From Acanthochlamys bracteata (Eukaryota; Streptophyta; Magnoliopsida; Pandanales; Velloziaceae), in assembly GCA_019914995.1 (NCBI GenBank), contig CM034137.1, positions 4,987,155 through 5,051,154 on the forward strand: DNA of 64,000 nt, given 5' to 3'. Below, piece by piece: positions 22,394-34,980 of the stretch (its first letter is position 1; each line of letters opens with the position of its first letter). The position numbers and the translations under genes were made by a program. The notes below the pieces were generated by a model. The model saw nothing but the letters and a program-made list of their open reading frames with translations, made no database searches and had not been told where the DNA came from.

Positions 22394-23361
22394 TCAAGCA
22401 TGAGTCCAATGATCTCCAGAAGAAGCCATCAATAGGTAAATTATATAAAGAGATAAACATCATATTTCAATTAAGAGGTAAGTATATCTTCTTTGTATTA
22501 ATTTTCATATTTGTTATGACCTCATGGCTCTTTATCCTTGATGCAAAATTGCACTAGATTGTGAATGGATTTTTCAAAACAAATTTAAATATTGTAAAAT
22601 GATTTTGCAAATATACTTTATTTGCTAATATAAATTTCTATGAATTTACTATTTTTAAAAATTTATCTATTTGAGAGTTTTGTTTTTAAAATGAGTTATA
22701 AATATTATCTCACATGGATTTAAATACTTGTTGAAGTGTGAAATTGAGTCTTGCAAAACTCTGTTTGCGGTCTTTGAGGGATTGGCAAAATGAAGCTTCA
22801 ATTGTTGAATAAAACTATTAATTTTCTACAGTATTATTTACAATAATAGGAACTGCCAACAATTCTTCTTGGGATTTTGATTCATTGACGTATTATGTTT
22901 TATTCGCCATGTAACTCAACATGTGAAGCTAATCTTACGATATCATCTCCGGTTTGGATGTGTTATAAGATATTTTAATCCAATTCCGATATTGAAAATG
23001 TCTTTTAAGTTTGTGAATCTCTAACAACTTCCTACAGAAAAACACTTTAAAAATTAAGTTGTAGAGTGCTCTTCATAAGTTATAGAGGAGTAAAGAGATG
23101 AATGCAACTAATAGAATGAAAGATGAGCACATGGTAATAGAAGAGACATCCATCATGTTGCCAAATTTTTCTAGAAACATCTTTTCAGCAAAATAATAGA
23201 AATGAGTCATCCAAAGATAAGATAAGTAAGATAATATTAAGTTGGAAGCTATCTAAAGGTATGATTCATTTCTTTTAGCTTAGAATTTATATTTCATCAA
23301 AATTATTTATTAATTATCAATGCTGAAATTCTGCTGATTGTGCAAATGATATCGAAAATTA
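22394..23361 (+). repeat. Dispersed repeat, copy 2
   Basis: Same sequence family as 1-815, in the same orientation, with ~134 extra bases after TTTATCCTTGATG. Ends at about 23361, roughly 120 bp before viral ORF X. Mirror copy near 38743-39712. Confidence 0.8.
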
Positions 23362-23482
23362 TTATGTGTAAGTGATTTGCTATATTTACAGAGAAATGGA
23401 AGAGTATTTATAACGACTATTTCATTGAGGGACAGTTATTACTTTATGTTTAATTAGAAAGTATTAAACTAGTTCATCATAA

Positions 23483-23647
23483 CAGTCCCTCTATACTCAA
23501 CTTATTCCTCAATATAGAGAAGTAGAAGGAAGACCATATCTTCAAGCTAGTGAAGAATATATAGTTAACTTTGAAACATTATTTGAACATCTTAATTTAG
23601 CAGAAATTTCCGAAGAAGAAGAAGAAGGTGGATCTGTAGAAATTTGA
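23483..23647 (+). CDS. Left-arm ORF X (partial)
   Basis: Open from after a TAA at 23480-23482 to TGA at 23645-23647; no ATG. Carries EEYIVNFETLFEHLNLAEI and an acidic Glu run, as in copies A and D. The stop overlaps the beginning of ORF Y in another frame, exactly as in copy A. Function unknown. Confidence 0.5.
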   Translation, partial: QSLYTQLIPQYREVEGRPYLQASEEYIVNFETLFEHLNLAEISEEEEEGGSVEI

Positions 23648-23931
23648 TTATTTAGACTTAGAAGTTTCTCATAATTCTAGGATAACAATTACATTAGATA
23701 AGCGTAAAATTAAGTGTGATTTTAAAAAGAATAGTGAACTTAAGCATCTACTCCATAGTTCAGACCACTGTATTAAATAGTTTAATTGATTTAGTTCTAA
23801 ATCTTTAAAGTAATATAGATTTTCACTTTTATAGAAATATTAGTTTCAAGTAATAAGAAGACAACTCCAAAGTTATAAACATTAAAGTAGGTACATTAAC
23901 AGAACTTTTTAGAAAATCGTTTTCTTTATGA
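23634..23931 (+). pseudogene. Left-arm ORF Y, internally deleted
   Basis: The conserved CTG (23634-23636) is followed directly by TAG. The span to the TGA (23929-23931) is 298 nt against 417 nt in copy A, so about 119 nt are missing, with further stops. The ATGA overlap with ORF2 is kept. Confidence 0.7.
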
Positions 23932-24224
23932 AAGATTATCAAGAAGCTTTATTAGAAACTAAAAATATTTGTTTCTTGAAGGATTTAGTAAGTTTGATCC
24001 TACCCCTTCACAAGATAAAACTCCAAGTAGACAAAACAATACAATTATTAGTCTTTTAATTCGAGTAAATACTAAATTAGATTTAGTATTAGAAGAGAAA
24101 CAGAAGAATAAGTTTAAATAAGGAAATAGACGATCTTACTAAGAAAGTAGACAAACTTGATATAATAAAACCCAGCAGTATAAATGGACCATCCAAGGAA
24201 TTAAAATTTTTCTCCATAAAATGA
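23928..24224 (+). pseudogene. Left-arm ORF2, frameshifted
   Basis: Begins MKDYQEALLET at 23928 and ends in the ATGA at 24221-24224. A small deletion near 23965 and a stop near 24118 break it. Same small coiled-coil protein as copy A ORF2. Confidence 0.7.
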
Positions 24225-25760
24225 CTACACCTTTTAGTGGAAGTTCTAGGATTTTAACCAAACGAAGTTCAGGAAATTATTACCAGTAGTTCAAAGCAAA
24301 CATTTATAAGTAAAATATTTAATAGAAGTAACAAGCATTTAATTGAAGTAGGTTCAAATATAGATCCAGAACAGAATTTAGAACATTTTAAACAAAATGG
24401 TTTAGACCTTATTTCTTCTAGAGAATTATATCATATCGATAAAATAGAAAACTTTGTTAATCAGACTTAGTTCTTTGTAAGAAAACGTGTAGTAGAATGC
24501 TTAGGAGGTCAACATGTAGTTTTAGATGTCGCGAGTTTAGAACCCTATAAAGTTTGGAGAAATTTTCAGTTTAATTTTATCCATTTATGTCTAGTAATAG
24601 GAATCAAAGGATTAAATAGATGTTATTTAGGTACAAAGGTATTACTTTATTTTTATAATGATTATGGGCAGACCCTGAACAAGCAGCAATAGAAGTACAT
24701 ATGTCTCAAAATATAGGAATATTTTATTATTGTCCAAACTTTTTAGCTAGTATTACTAAAGGAGTCCAGCAGCATCTTAAGATAGGAATAAAAACCAAAG
24801 GTTATGAAGCAAAAACTGCATGCAGTAATTTATTAATCTCATTAGGATTCAAAGGAAGATTAACTAATAATGGAGAAGTTAAATATAAATTAGAAATGGA
24901 TTATGTTACACAGCTAGTTAGTTCTAAAGGAATTAAAATGCTAAAAGCTAACAAGATAGATCCAACAGCCTTAACCGGAAGAGAACGGATTCTTGATGAA
25001 TTTCATCAAAAATCAAACGTTCTTATTCCAGAAATGAGTATGATATATAAGAATGCTAGAAATAGTATTAGTGCTAGATTATCAACTTTAGAAGACAATG
25101 AGGCAGAAGAATGTATGAATGGATTTTCTACAACTATAGAAGACCCTATAGTAATAGCATGTCAAGAAAATAGTATAGATTCAATTAGAACCTTTGAAGA
25201 TTTACTAAGACTAGAAATTTCTTGGAAATTAGAAGATAATGAGTATCTATACTATGATTGTCAAAGAAATATTAAAAAGGTAATTTAGCAGAAGATTGTG
25301 TTCATTTTAAGTTAAATGACAGACATGATAACATTAGACGATTATGGAAAAAAGATTAGAAATTTAGAGAATAAGAAAAAGATTTATTCAAAAAAGTAAA
25401 AAGAGCGTAGTATTTAAAGATTATATTTAGCCTATAAAACAAAAACTTTTAGAAGTCGTAGCACCTATAAAATTAGACTTAGCAAAAATAGAAGTAGATA
25501 ATTCATTTAGAATAAAATAGTTTAGTCAAGAAAAATTGGATGCAATTAGTGAAATTAGTCAAGTAGAACTTATAAAATCTACAAAGTCTAGTCCTACATC
25601 TACTATTAGCCCATTTTAGAAAACTGAAGCGAACATTAGAATCATCTAGTTATAGTTATGGAAATTTACCAAGAAGAGATATTATCTAGCAAAACAAGAT
25701 TTTAGTAATTTTAGATTAGAACCCAAAATAAATTTCCAAACTTTAGGAGAAGCACTGATT
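24221..25760 (+). pseudogene. Left-arm movement protein and linker
   Basis: 30K-type movement protein. The longest open piece, 24701-25288, contains IFYYCPNFLASITKGV, LVSSKGIKMLKANKIDP and ILDEFHQKSNVL. Stops near 24466 and 25283 and shifts elsewhere break the frame. The right-arm copy of the same piece (36814-37401) differs at two residues. Confidence 0.85.
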
Positions 25761-27130
25761 CTAAACCTTACAGCACATGATCCTCAGTTATGGATAATAA
25801 TACCATAGATGCATGGAAGAATTTAATTATAGGAAAATTTTGGAAAAATATGCGAGATTGTAAAGACGGAGAAGAAGCATTTAGATATTTAGAAATATTT
25901 TCAGTAGAATGTAAGTAAGAGGATTATGGGAAGTATATAAAAGAAAACATCCAGTGGTTATAAACATCTTTTATCTTTAGGTCCTAATCCTTACAATATG
26001 TTAATCAGATACATCAGTTAGTAACAGGAGAAGACCCTAACTTAGGATTAGTATCTATGCAAGTAAACGCTTTATTACATATAGAACAAATGAACCTTAG
26101 AGATGTTAGAAATGCTAACAGATTTGGTAATATGTTAATATAAAGGAAGGAGCTGGTTTTAACCAAGAATATGGTAAAAGATTATTTAGAAAGTTTCCAT
26201 ATGAATTAGGAAGAGAAATAGAAATAGGCGAATAACTTAGCACCAGATTAAGGAAAATTCAGATACACTTTGGACTATAACACTAGGAGTAGTGCATATT
26301 ATGAAAGTATTAACCACAAAATATAATGAAATTCAGTCAGCTAGACAACTTAAGAAAGGACAATTTGCTTTCTGAAATAATATGTATGTCCCTAATCAGG
26401 ATTATAGAGAAGTAAGGTCTAGAAGAAAATATACAAGAAAGAAGACCTTATTCTAAAAAGAGGTATTACTTAAAAAGATCTAATAGAAAGAAACCATATT
26501 TAGATCGAAATAAAAATATATTAGGAGACTCAATCCTAAAAGAAACTAAAGAAAAAGATTAAAATGTTTTGCATGTAATAGCGAAGAACATCTTAGTAAT
26601 GCATGACCAAAAAGAAAGAATCAACGTAATAAGACTACAGAACTTTTAGAATGTGTTAATGAAACTCTAATAGAAACAGATTCTAAAATTTTAGATGATG
26701 AAACTATTGATAGTATAGAATCTTTAGAAGAAAAACATAGAAATGAATTACAAAAGGATTTTATTAGAGAAATATCCGGAACAAATATACTCTATGATTC
26801 TTCAGATGAAGAATTCGAAAATTTAGAACCATATTTTAATTAATCAGGAAATTTGGAGTATATGAATGAAGAATGCCATCATATTTGGAAAAATATGAAG
26901 GAATAGATAGTGCTCCATGTTTTATTTGTAGATGGTATCCTAGTGTAATGAACAGAGCTAGATGTAGTTTATGTAAGGTTGTATAAAATGTTTAAAATTA
27001 CAGGATGACTATCCAAAGTATAAAGAGACTATCAAATCTAGAGTCAATTATTTAGAAAATCAAGTATTTAAGATAAATAGAAGATTAAAAAGAATAGAAT
27101 CTAGTATCAATATCTATACCTGAAAGTAGC
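25761..27130 (+). pseudogene. Left-arm coat protein and Cys cluster
   Basis: Capsid core (GEEAFRYLEIF near 25870), basic tract, zinc knuckle CFACNSEEHLSNA with the final Cys codon mutated to TGA (about 26567-26607), acidic region, and a damaged second Cys cluster (CFICRWYPSVMNRARC near 26920, with a deletion right after it). Multiple shifts. Confidence 0.85.
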
Positions 27131-27740
27131 AAAACATCAAGAAGACTTTAACTTCAAGATTCCAGAGCCAATCCTAGAACCTAATCCTACACCAGAATTA
27201 GAAGAAGTGACAAATTTAAACTTAGTTGAAGAACCTAATAATTGTTTGCAACAATTATAGTGAGATAGGAACATTAAAAGTAATGTGTAAAATACGTATA
27301 GAAAAATATGTACTAGAAACACTAGCTATGATAGACACAGGATGTCTAAATATTATACTTACTCGATATAATTCTATAAAAAATTTTCGTAAGACTGAAC
27401 ACCCTTTAGTTGCTACAGGATGAATCGAGATACATTATACTTATACTGTTACTATTCCTACAGGTACAAATATTAGTTTTAAAATAAATTGTGGCTATAG
27501 TACGGAATATACACTACCTACAGCCCAAACATTTGTTAGAGATTTAAGCTTGAAGCATAATGTAATTCTAGGAATTTTCTTTTTACTAAAAGATAGTGGT
27601 AGTATCACCTTCAGTAAAGATTTTTCCTTTTACATCGACATTCCTTACTACAACCCCTACATTAGAGTACTCTAGCAAGCGTGGTGGGTGTCGGACATCT
27701 GAATTAGCTAAAATTCCTCTTCAGGCCAAAGTTTGTCCTT
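27131..27740 (+). pseudogene. Left-arm aspartic protease
   Basis: The active-site segment reads IDTGCLNIILT (near 27331-27365), against DTGCTNTILT in other copies. The flap-side region follows in other frames (27420-27600). Shifts near 27234 and 27430 split the domain. Confidence 0.85.
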
Positions 27741-28690
27741 GCCCTGTAGAAGGTCAATGTCAATTACGAGAATTTACAGCAACATCTAAGGAACCCTTAA
27801 ACGAATTTCTTAGTCAATTAGAAGAAGCTTCAATTGATATAGATGATTTAGAATCCTTAGAATTTATGGAAGAACCTTTACAGTTAACTTACAATTTATT
27901 AGAAGAAACAAGTCTAACACAATTAATTTCTAAGCTAGAGAAATTAGAAATTATAGGAGAAGATATACCAAAATATTGGCATAAAGATAAAATAGTTTGT
28001 CATTTAAATTTGTTAAATGAAAGTTTAGTCATAAAAACGGGAACTAAAAGCCGATGAAGAGATAGAAAAGATTTTAAAATGCATATAGAGGAATTGATTA
28101 AATTAAAGGTAATACGAAGATCAGAAAGTCCAGATAGATCACTAGCATTCATAGTAAGAAATCATAAGAGGAAAATCTAGAATGGTTTTAAATTATAAAA
28201 GATTAAATGATAATACTATAAATGATGGATATCTTAACCCTAACGAAAATGAATTATTTGAAACAATTAAAGAAAGAAAATACTTAGTAAAGTCGATTGT
28301 AAATCAGGATTTGGTCAAGTTAGAATACATGAAGAAAGTATTCCTTAGACAGCTTTTACTTGTCCAGAAGGACATTTTGAGTGGTTAGTAATGCCTTTTT
28401 GCCTTAAGAATGCTCCCTCAATTTTCAAAGAAAGATGCATGAAGTATTTAGAGACTACTCAGAATTGGTTTAGTATATATAGACGATATACTTGTTTTTA
28501 GTAAGTCAAAAGACGAACATCTAGGACATTTACAATTAGTTTTGAAAGCATTTTTAGAACACAAAATTATTATTAGTAAAAAGAAGATGCAACATGCAAA
28601 AGAAAAGATTAAGTTTTTAGGAGTTATTATAGGAAAAGGAAAAATATAGTTACAAAAACATATATGTAAAAAGATATATAGTTTTCCTAA
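27741..28690 (+). pseudogene. Left-arm reverse transcriptase
   Basis: Open pieces at 27596-28057 and 28182-28388 cover the N-terminal half. A short deletion at about 28166 and a one-base loss before the IDDILVF motif (28473-28500) break it. In the stretch around 28310 the residues before GLVKL-like sequence have shifted. Confidence 0.85.
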
Positions 28691-29270
28691 TAAATTAGGT
28701 AATTTAAAAGAAATACAACAATTTCTTGGAGTGTTAAATTATGCTAGACCTTTCATTAAAGACTTAGGAAAACTTGCAGGTTCTTTATATGCAAAAACTT
28801 ATTTTAAAAGGTCAAAGATCTTTCAATTCTGAAGATATAAAGTTAGTTCAGTAGATGAAAGAAAAAATGAAACAAATACATCCGTTGGAATTACCCTTAG
28901 AATCTGATTATCTGATTATTGAATAGGATGGGGAGCAGTTTTATTATCAAAACCTAATATATATTCCCCTAAAGATACTGAAAAAATAGTTAGATACAGT
29001 AGTAGTCAATATAAAGAAATGGACAATAGAACTACTATTGAATCAGAATTATTAGCTATTAATTATGAATTAGATGCATTCAGATTATTTATGTTATCTA
29101 AACCAGAAATAACTCTTAAAACTGATTGTGAGGCCATAGTCAAATTTTATAATAAGATGAATGAGAAAAGATCAAACCAAAGAAGGTGGCTTAATTTTAT
29201 AGATAGAATTACGAATGATGGTTTGCATATAGAAATAGAACATATTAAAGATAAAGAAAATAGGTAAACA
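28691..29270 (+). pseudogene. Left-arm RT connection and RNase H
   Basis: RNase H residues are clear at 29019-29267: ESELLAINYELDAFRLF and TDCEAIVKFYNKMNEKR. A stop codon interrupts the segment corresponding to RLADILSR (about 29263). Connection residues upstream are in mixed frames. Confidence 0.85.
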
Positions 29271-29954
29271 TATATGCTTAGTAGATTTCTAACTCCATAT
29301 CTATCTACAAATGCAGCCTCCATATGCTTAGTAGCTTTCAGAACGCTCAGACTAATTTTTATAGTAAGACCTAGTTTTCAGATTTCAAGACCACCTAACA
29401 ATTTGGAAAAAATTTATTTTGGTAAGCATGGGTTACTCAGTTTCCCTCCTAGTAATATCACCTTCATACCTTTAGACAGACAGGAAATGAGTCTAACCAA
29501 AGAACAACAATGTCTATAAGATAACTTATGGCAAGCATTCTAGAAATATCATCAGAAATATTTTCCAGCCAGCATGAATGCACTCACATTTCATTTTGTG
29601 CATGAAAAAAGAAAATATTCTTTTTATGTAGTATTTAGAGGTCGTATTACAGGAGTCATTCATACATGGATAGAAGTTTTAGATACTATTAAAGATTTCC
29701 CTAATGCATCATACAAACTCTTTAATCATTTCACATAACCATTAGACTATGCACGAGAACGTTTCGGCATAAACTTTTATTTATCTCCTACTTTACGAAC
29801 TGCACACATAGACCCCCAAGCTTCTTACAAGATTGCCAAAGACACTTCAGAAAATATTATCTTCTGTGACCATTGCACAACACTAGCAGAAACAGTCAAA
29901 AAACTTAACTAGATAGTATCTTATCTTATCCAAGAAAAATTACAACTTCTCAAC
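29271..29954 (+). pseudogene. Left-arm linker and viroplasmin domain, cut at 29954
   Basis: Linker open at 29274-29519, then YSFYVVFRGR (about 29615) and the remaining viroplasmin fold, then FCDHC (about 29863) and the start of the coiled coil. The last viral bases are CTTCTCAAC (to 29954). In copy D these are followed by AAACAGG and then CAGACTTAG, and CAGACTTAG is where the left arm starts at 18646. So the cut here and the start at 18646 are the two ends of one opened circle. Confidence 0.88.
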
Positions 29955-30660
29955 CAAGGTTGTCAAGATCGGGATCTTAGGTAAGATTGCTTTGCTTGGG
30001 TAAGATCGTAAAATCGAAATTTTATAGTAACATCGTAAGATTTTACATACCAATAATTATTTAATAAATTTTTTATTTTAATATTTAGAAAAGATAATGT
30101 TTATTAATATTGTAACAAACTAATAGATTTTGATTGTTGTGATTTCTGGTGATTTTGTGGACCTTCAAATAGTAATTGCAAACTTTTAATTATAACTTTA
30201 GAAGCTAAAAATATATGTAATTGTATAAATATATTGTTAGCTTATTGTTATATTAATTTTTAAATTCTTGTGCAGTTGTGGACTTTTTTTTTTCATTTTC
30301 AGCAGCAATGAAAATCAATGAAACATTTATTTGATTATTATTTCTACACACAAGCATTCTGTTTCTGCATACAGCATACCATTACAAATTTACAAGAACA
30401 TCAAATAAAAACTATTCCATACTGAATTCTAGATAGTGACACAATCACAAAGATTTTAAAAAAATAGAGAACTTGAAGTTCTATATTTCTATATCATTCA
30501 TTATTGAAGTTATACACTTACACAACTTTTTAGTAAGCCCAGAACAAAGTTGTACAATAGTAAAACAATATACAAGAGCCATTCTAGCAAGCTCAAGCTC
30601 TAAACAACATTCCATATTTTCAACAAGCTTAAGTCTGGACAGTGAAAACATCCATAAGCT
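29955..30660. other. Non-viral spacer sequence, possible transposon terminus
   Basis: Begins CAAGGTTGTCAAGATCGGGA immediately after viral sequence. This looks like a hAT-type terminus, with the AAGATCG motif repeated inside. I did not find the matching inverted end in the spacer. The rest is A+T-rich with no gene. Confidence 0.4.
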
Positions 30661-30664
30661 ATTT

Positions 30665-30771
30665 AGATGGCTCTGTCTCTTTGTCCAGAGCGATGTAAAT
30701 TCTAAAATACTAAATGGCTCTGGACAATGAAACAGAGCCATTTAGATGGCTCTGTTTCACTGTCCAGAGCC
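30665..30771. repeat. Short palindrome and related direct repeat
   Basis: GGCTCTGGACAATGAAACAG... at 30716-30739 pairs with 30748-30771 (24-bp arms, one mismatch, 8-base loop). A third related copy in the orientation of the second arm lies at 30665-30693. It would fold into a strong hairpin. Confidence 0.9.
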
Positions 30772-30812
30772 ATCTAATTTCACTGACTGGACAGTAAGAT
30801 AGCCTGCCACTA

Positions 30813-31253
30813 CTATCCATTGCTATCTTCCTTCTGAGAGTCATCTCCACTAACACTACCGCCATGAGAAGAACCAATATTATCTAAGTCAATATTATCT
30901 ACTGGAATCTCCACATCACTATTAGGTTTACTCACTAGGCTTTCAATGTCATCAACAACATTCACTATCTCATTCGAACTATTTTCATTACCTGAAGTTT
31001 GATTGAGGACATCCAGCCATTTGTGGTCAGCAGGGTCAGCTTCTTGTTCTTCAACAATCCACTCATCATTTGAGGGAAGATCATTAAAGGCAGCTGAACA
31101 ACTTGAAGTCGATTTTGTACTTTTCATTCTTCTTTCTCTCAGCTTCAAATTGCGCATCACGAATATCAAGTCATTCATCTTTCTTTGATGCAAACGGTTT
31201 CTTCTTTTTTGTGTGCACCTAAACAATAATGAAATTATAAAGTTGTTGGTCAA
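30813..31253 (-). pseudogene. hAT transposase C-terminal fragment
   Basis: A 146-codon open segment. Its N-terminal third reads KKRNRLHQRKMNDLIFVMRN, the conserved motif after the hAT dimerisation region of plant hAT/DUF659-type transposases. Then come EWIVEEQE and an acidic Asp/Asn/Ser-rich tail, as usual for these proteins. The DDE-like core and BED finger are not visible in the window. An adjoining frame at 31250-31501 has no recognised domain and overlaps a repeat motif (AAGAGGGGAGGGGTGAATTG, also near 50053). Probably a terminal exon or relic. Confidence 0.7.
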
Positions 31254-31501
31254 ACCTGCACAACCAACTCAAGAGGGGAGGGGTGAATTGAGTTGGTAGC
31301 TAAAAAATTTAATCCAGTATTCGTATATAAACTGAGCTTCATTTGTTTACTAGAATGCATACTCATTACTTGCTTTTGATTTAAAAATTGCTGCACCCTC
31401 TCATCCCCAAAGTCATCTCCTATGCCACCCCAATTTCTTTTTTTCCTATCTGAGACTTCTTGAATTTTCGCTATAAGTTCTAAAAAATGATGATACATCA
31501 C

Positions 31502-32357
31502 AATAACCTACTACATGGAGCAACTACACAAAATGATGTAAACAAATGAAGCTGACAGAAGAAAACTTTACAAAGTGTTGTCATACAAGATTCACAAGAT
31601 GGAATCCAATGCATATTAGAGTTGATTTTGCTGGATCACTCAGATGATAATAAACTTCAAATGAATACTCTAGGGAACATCATCTGATGGTCGATGAACT
31701 GAGAACAAAAATTCGAAGTTGAACTTGAGCCATTCCAATTACTTGATCAGATCATCATCTTCATATTAGGTGCCACTGCAACGAAGAAAAATACATTACA
31801 GAAGAAAAGGGAGAAGCAAGCGGGAAAATTGAATTGCCGACAAGCTTATTGATTGCTATAAAAGAAAGATCAAATCAAGCTATACCAGCAGAATAATTGA
31901 GATTTAAATGCTAGCTGGAAGATCTAGTTGATATTCTAATTACCTCCATCAAGATCCAACCGTTGAAGACCTAATTGATTGAACCCGACTGACAGCGGGA
32001 TACAAATATAAGCTGGCACTACTGTAGCAGCCACACGAGAGAGAACGGGAGAATTTCCTACTGTTCGGAGATTAGAAATCTCAACAGCCAGAGAAGAGAA
32101 AATATAAGAGGGAGAAGAAGAGAAAAATAAAGGCAGGGAGAGACACTACAGAGCAAAAGAAAAACATAGCCACATATATAAGAAAAAGCTTACATAGAGC
32201 AGAAACATCTCTCACTCAACCTCACTGCCTGAGCTTTATCTAGATATATCTTTGGCATTTCTTTGATCCTCTCTTTGCTTTACTAAACTTAAATTCAATC
32301 TAGTGAGAGAGATCCTATGCTTGAAAATTGTTTGTAACAAACATATTTGTTGCGAAG
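31502..32357. other. Non-viral spacer sequence
   Basis: No gene recognised. Purine-rich tract around 32080-32150. Ends at GTTGCGAAG, where viral viroplasmin sequence of the right arm starts. Confidence 0.4.
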
Positions 32358-32830
32358 GGTTATGTGAAATGATTAAAGAGTTTGTATGATGCATTAGGGA
32401 AATCTTTAATAGTATCTAAAACTTCTATCCATGTATGAATGACTCCTGTAATACGACCTCTAAATACTACATAAAAAGAATATTTTCTTTTTTCATGCAC
32501 AAAATGAAATGTGAGTGCATTCATGCTGGCTGGAAAATATTTCTGATGATATTTCTAGAATGCTTGCCATAAGTTATCTTATAGACATTGTTGTTCTTTG
32601 GTTAGACTCATTTCCTGTCTGTCTAAAGGTATGAAGGTGATATTACTAGGAGGGAAACTGAGTAACCCATGCTTACCAAAATAAATTTTTTTCCAAATTG
32701 TTAGGTGGTCTTGAAATCTGAAAACTAGGTCTTACTATAAAAATTAGTCCGAAGCGTTAAAAGCTACTAAGCATATGGAGGCTGCATTTGTAGATAGATA
32801 TGGAGTTAGAAATCTACTAAGCATATATGT
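32358..32830 (-). pseudogene. Right-arm viroplasmin domain (truncated) and linker
   Basis: Mirror of about 29270-29740. The domain is cut inside SYKLFNHF-type sequence at 32358; FCDHC and the coiled coil are missing, unlike in the left arm. A shift in the linker near 32690 is not shared with the left arm. Confidence 0.85.
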
Positions 32831-34300
32831 TTACCTATTTTCTTTATCTTTAATATGTTCTATTTCTATATGCAAACCATCATTCGTAATTCTATCTATA
32901 AAATTAAGCCACCTTCTTTGGTTTGATCTTTTTCTCATTCATCTTATTATAAAATTTGACTATGGCCTCACAATCAGTTTTAAGAGTTATTTCTGGTTTA
33001 GATAACATAAATAATCTGAATGCATCTAATTCATAATTAATAGCTAATAATTCTGATTCAATAGTAGTTCTATTGTCCATTTCTTTATATTGACTACTCT
33101 GTATCTAACTATTTTTTTCAGTATCTTTAGGGAATATATATTAGGTTTTGATAATAAAACTGCTCCCCATCCTATTCAATAATCAGATAATCAGATTCTA
33201 AGGGTAATTCCAACGGATGTATTTGTTTCATTTTTTCTTTCATCTACTGAACTAACTTTATATCTTCAGAATTGAAAGATCTTTGACCTTTTAAAATAAG
33301 TTTTTGCATATAAAGAACCTGCAAGTTTTTTCCTAAGTCTTTAATGAAAGGTCTAGCATAATTTAACACTCCAAGAAATTGTTGTATTTCTTTTAAATTA
33401 CCTAATTTATTAGGAAAACTATATATCTTTTTACATATATGTTTTTGTAACTATATTTTTTCCTTTTCCTATAATAACTCCTAAAAACTTAATCTTTTTC
33501 TTTTTGCATGTTGCATCTTCTTTTTACTAATAATAATTTTGTGTTCTAAAAATGCTTTCAAAACTAATTGTAAATGTCCTAGATGTTCGTCTTTTGACTT
33601 ACTAAAAACAAGTATATCGTCTATATATACTAAACCAATTCTGAGTAGTCTCTAAATACTTCATGCATCTTTCTTTGAAAATTGAGGGAGCATTCTTAAG
33701 GCAAAAAGGCATTACTAACCACTCAAAATGTCCTTCTGGACAAGTAAAAGCTGTCTAAGGAATACTTTCTTCATGTATTCTAACTTGACCAAATCCTGAT
33801 TTACAATCGACTTTACTAAGTATTTTCTTTCTTTAATTGTTTCAAATAATTCATTTTCGTTAGGGTTAAGATATCCATCATTTATAGTATTATCATTTAA
33901 TCTTTTATAATTTAAAACCATTCTAGATTTTCCTCTTATGATTTCTTACTATGAATGCTAGTGATCTATCTGGACTTTCTGATCTTCGTATTACCTTTAA
34001 TTTAATCAATTCCTCTATATGCATTTTAAAATCTTTTCTATCTCTTCATCGGCTTTTAGTTCCCGTTTTTATGACTAAACTTTCATTTAACAAATTTAAA
34101 TGACAAACTATTTTATCTTTATGCCAATATTTTGGTATATCTTCTCCTATAATTTCTAATTTCTCTAGCTTAGAAATTAATTGTGTTAGACTTGTTTCTT
34201 CTAATAAATTGTAAGTTAACTGTAAAGGTTCTTCCATAAATTCTAAGGATTCTAAATCATCTATATCAATTGAAGCTTCTTCTAATTGACTAAGAAATTC
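32831..34300 (-). pseudogene. Right-arm RT and RNase H
   Basis: Mirror of the left-arm RT-RNase H. Blocks at 33715-33921 and 34046-34507 are identical in translation to 28182-28388 and 27596-28057. The same lesions are present, so they predate the duplication, with a few extra changes around 32930 and 33330. Confidence 0.85.
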
Positions 34301-34980
34301 GTTTAAGGGTTCCTTAGATGTTGCTGTAAATTCTCGTAATTGACATTGACCTTCTACAGGGCAAGGACAAACTTTGGCCTGAAGAGGAATTTTAGCTAAT
34401 TCAGATGTCCGACACCCACCACGCTTGCTAGAGTACTCTAATGTAGGGGTTGTAGTAAGGAATGTCGATGTAAAAGGAAAAATCTTTACTGAAGGTGATA
34501 CTACCACTATCTTTTAGTAAAAAGAAAATTCCTAGAATTACATTATGCTTCAAGCTTAAATCTCTAACAAATGTTTGGGCTGTAGGTAGTGTATATTCCG
34601 TACTATAGCCACAATTTATTTTAAAACTAATATTTGTACCTGTAGGAATAGTAACAGTATAAGTATACGTATCTCGATTCATCTGTGTAGCAACTAAAGG
34701 GTGTTCAGTCTTACGAAAATTTTTTTATAGAATTATATCGGGAGTAAGTATAATATTTAGACATCCTGTGTCTATCATAGCTAGTGTTTCTAGTACATAT
34801 TTTTCTATACGTATTTTACACATTACTTTTAATGTTCCTATCTCACTATAATTGTTGCAAACAATTATTAGGTTCTTCAACTAAGTTTAAATTTGTCACT
34901 TCTTCTAATTCTGGTGTAGGATTAGGTTCTAGGATTGGCTCTGGAATCTTGAAGTTAAAGTCTTCTTGATGTTTTGCTAC
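34301..34980 (-). pseudogene. Right-arm aspartic protease
   Basis: Active-site segment near 34740-34775 carries the same DTGCLN variant as the left arm. The flap-side frame 34428-34682 is open here because a one-base difference near 34675 restores an upstream Met context lost on the left. Confidence 0.85.

Larger units (their letters stand above)
18646..29740 (+). repeat. Left arm of an ~11.1-kb inverted repeat
   Basis: Matches the reverse complement of 32358-43463. Paired coordinates sum to 62098-62109 along the arm, so only small indels separate the arms. Several long translated blocks are identical (for example 153 codons at 27596 and 67 codons at 21570 on the minus strand). A 195-codon movement-protein block differs at two residues. 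The arm contains viroplasmin tail, viral promoter and leader, copia gag and other non-viral sequence, then ORF X through viroplasmin. Viral sequence continues past the arm end to 29954. Single-base and indel differences argue against a simple assembly duplication. Confidence 0.95.

Noticed and set aside
18646..29954. Target-site duplication flanking the left viral unit
   Set aside because: Bases just outside 18646 and 29954 share no convincing repeat; the joint looks like end joining rather than integrase action.
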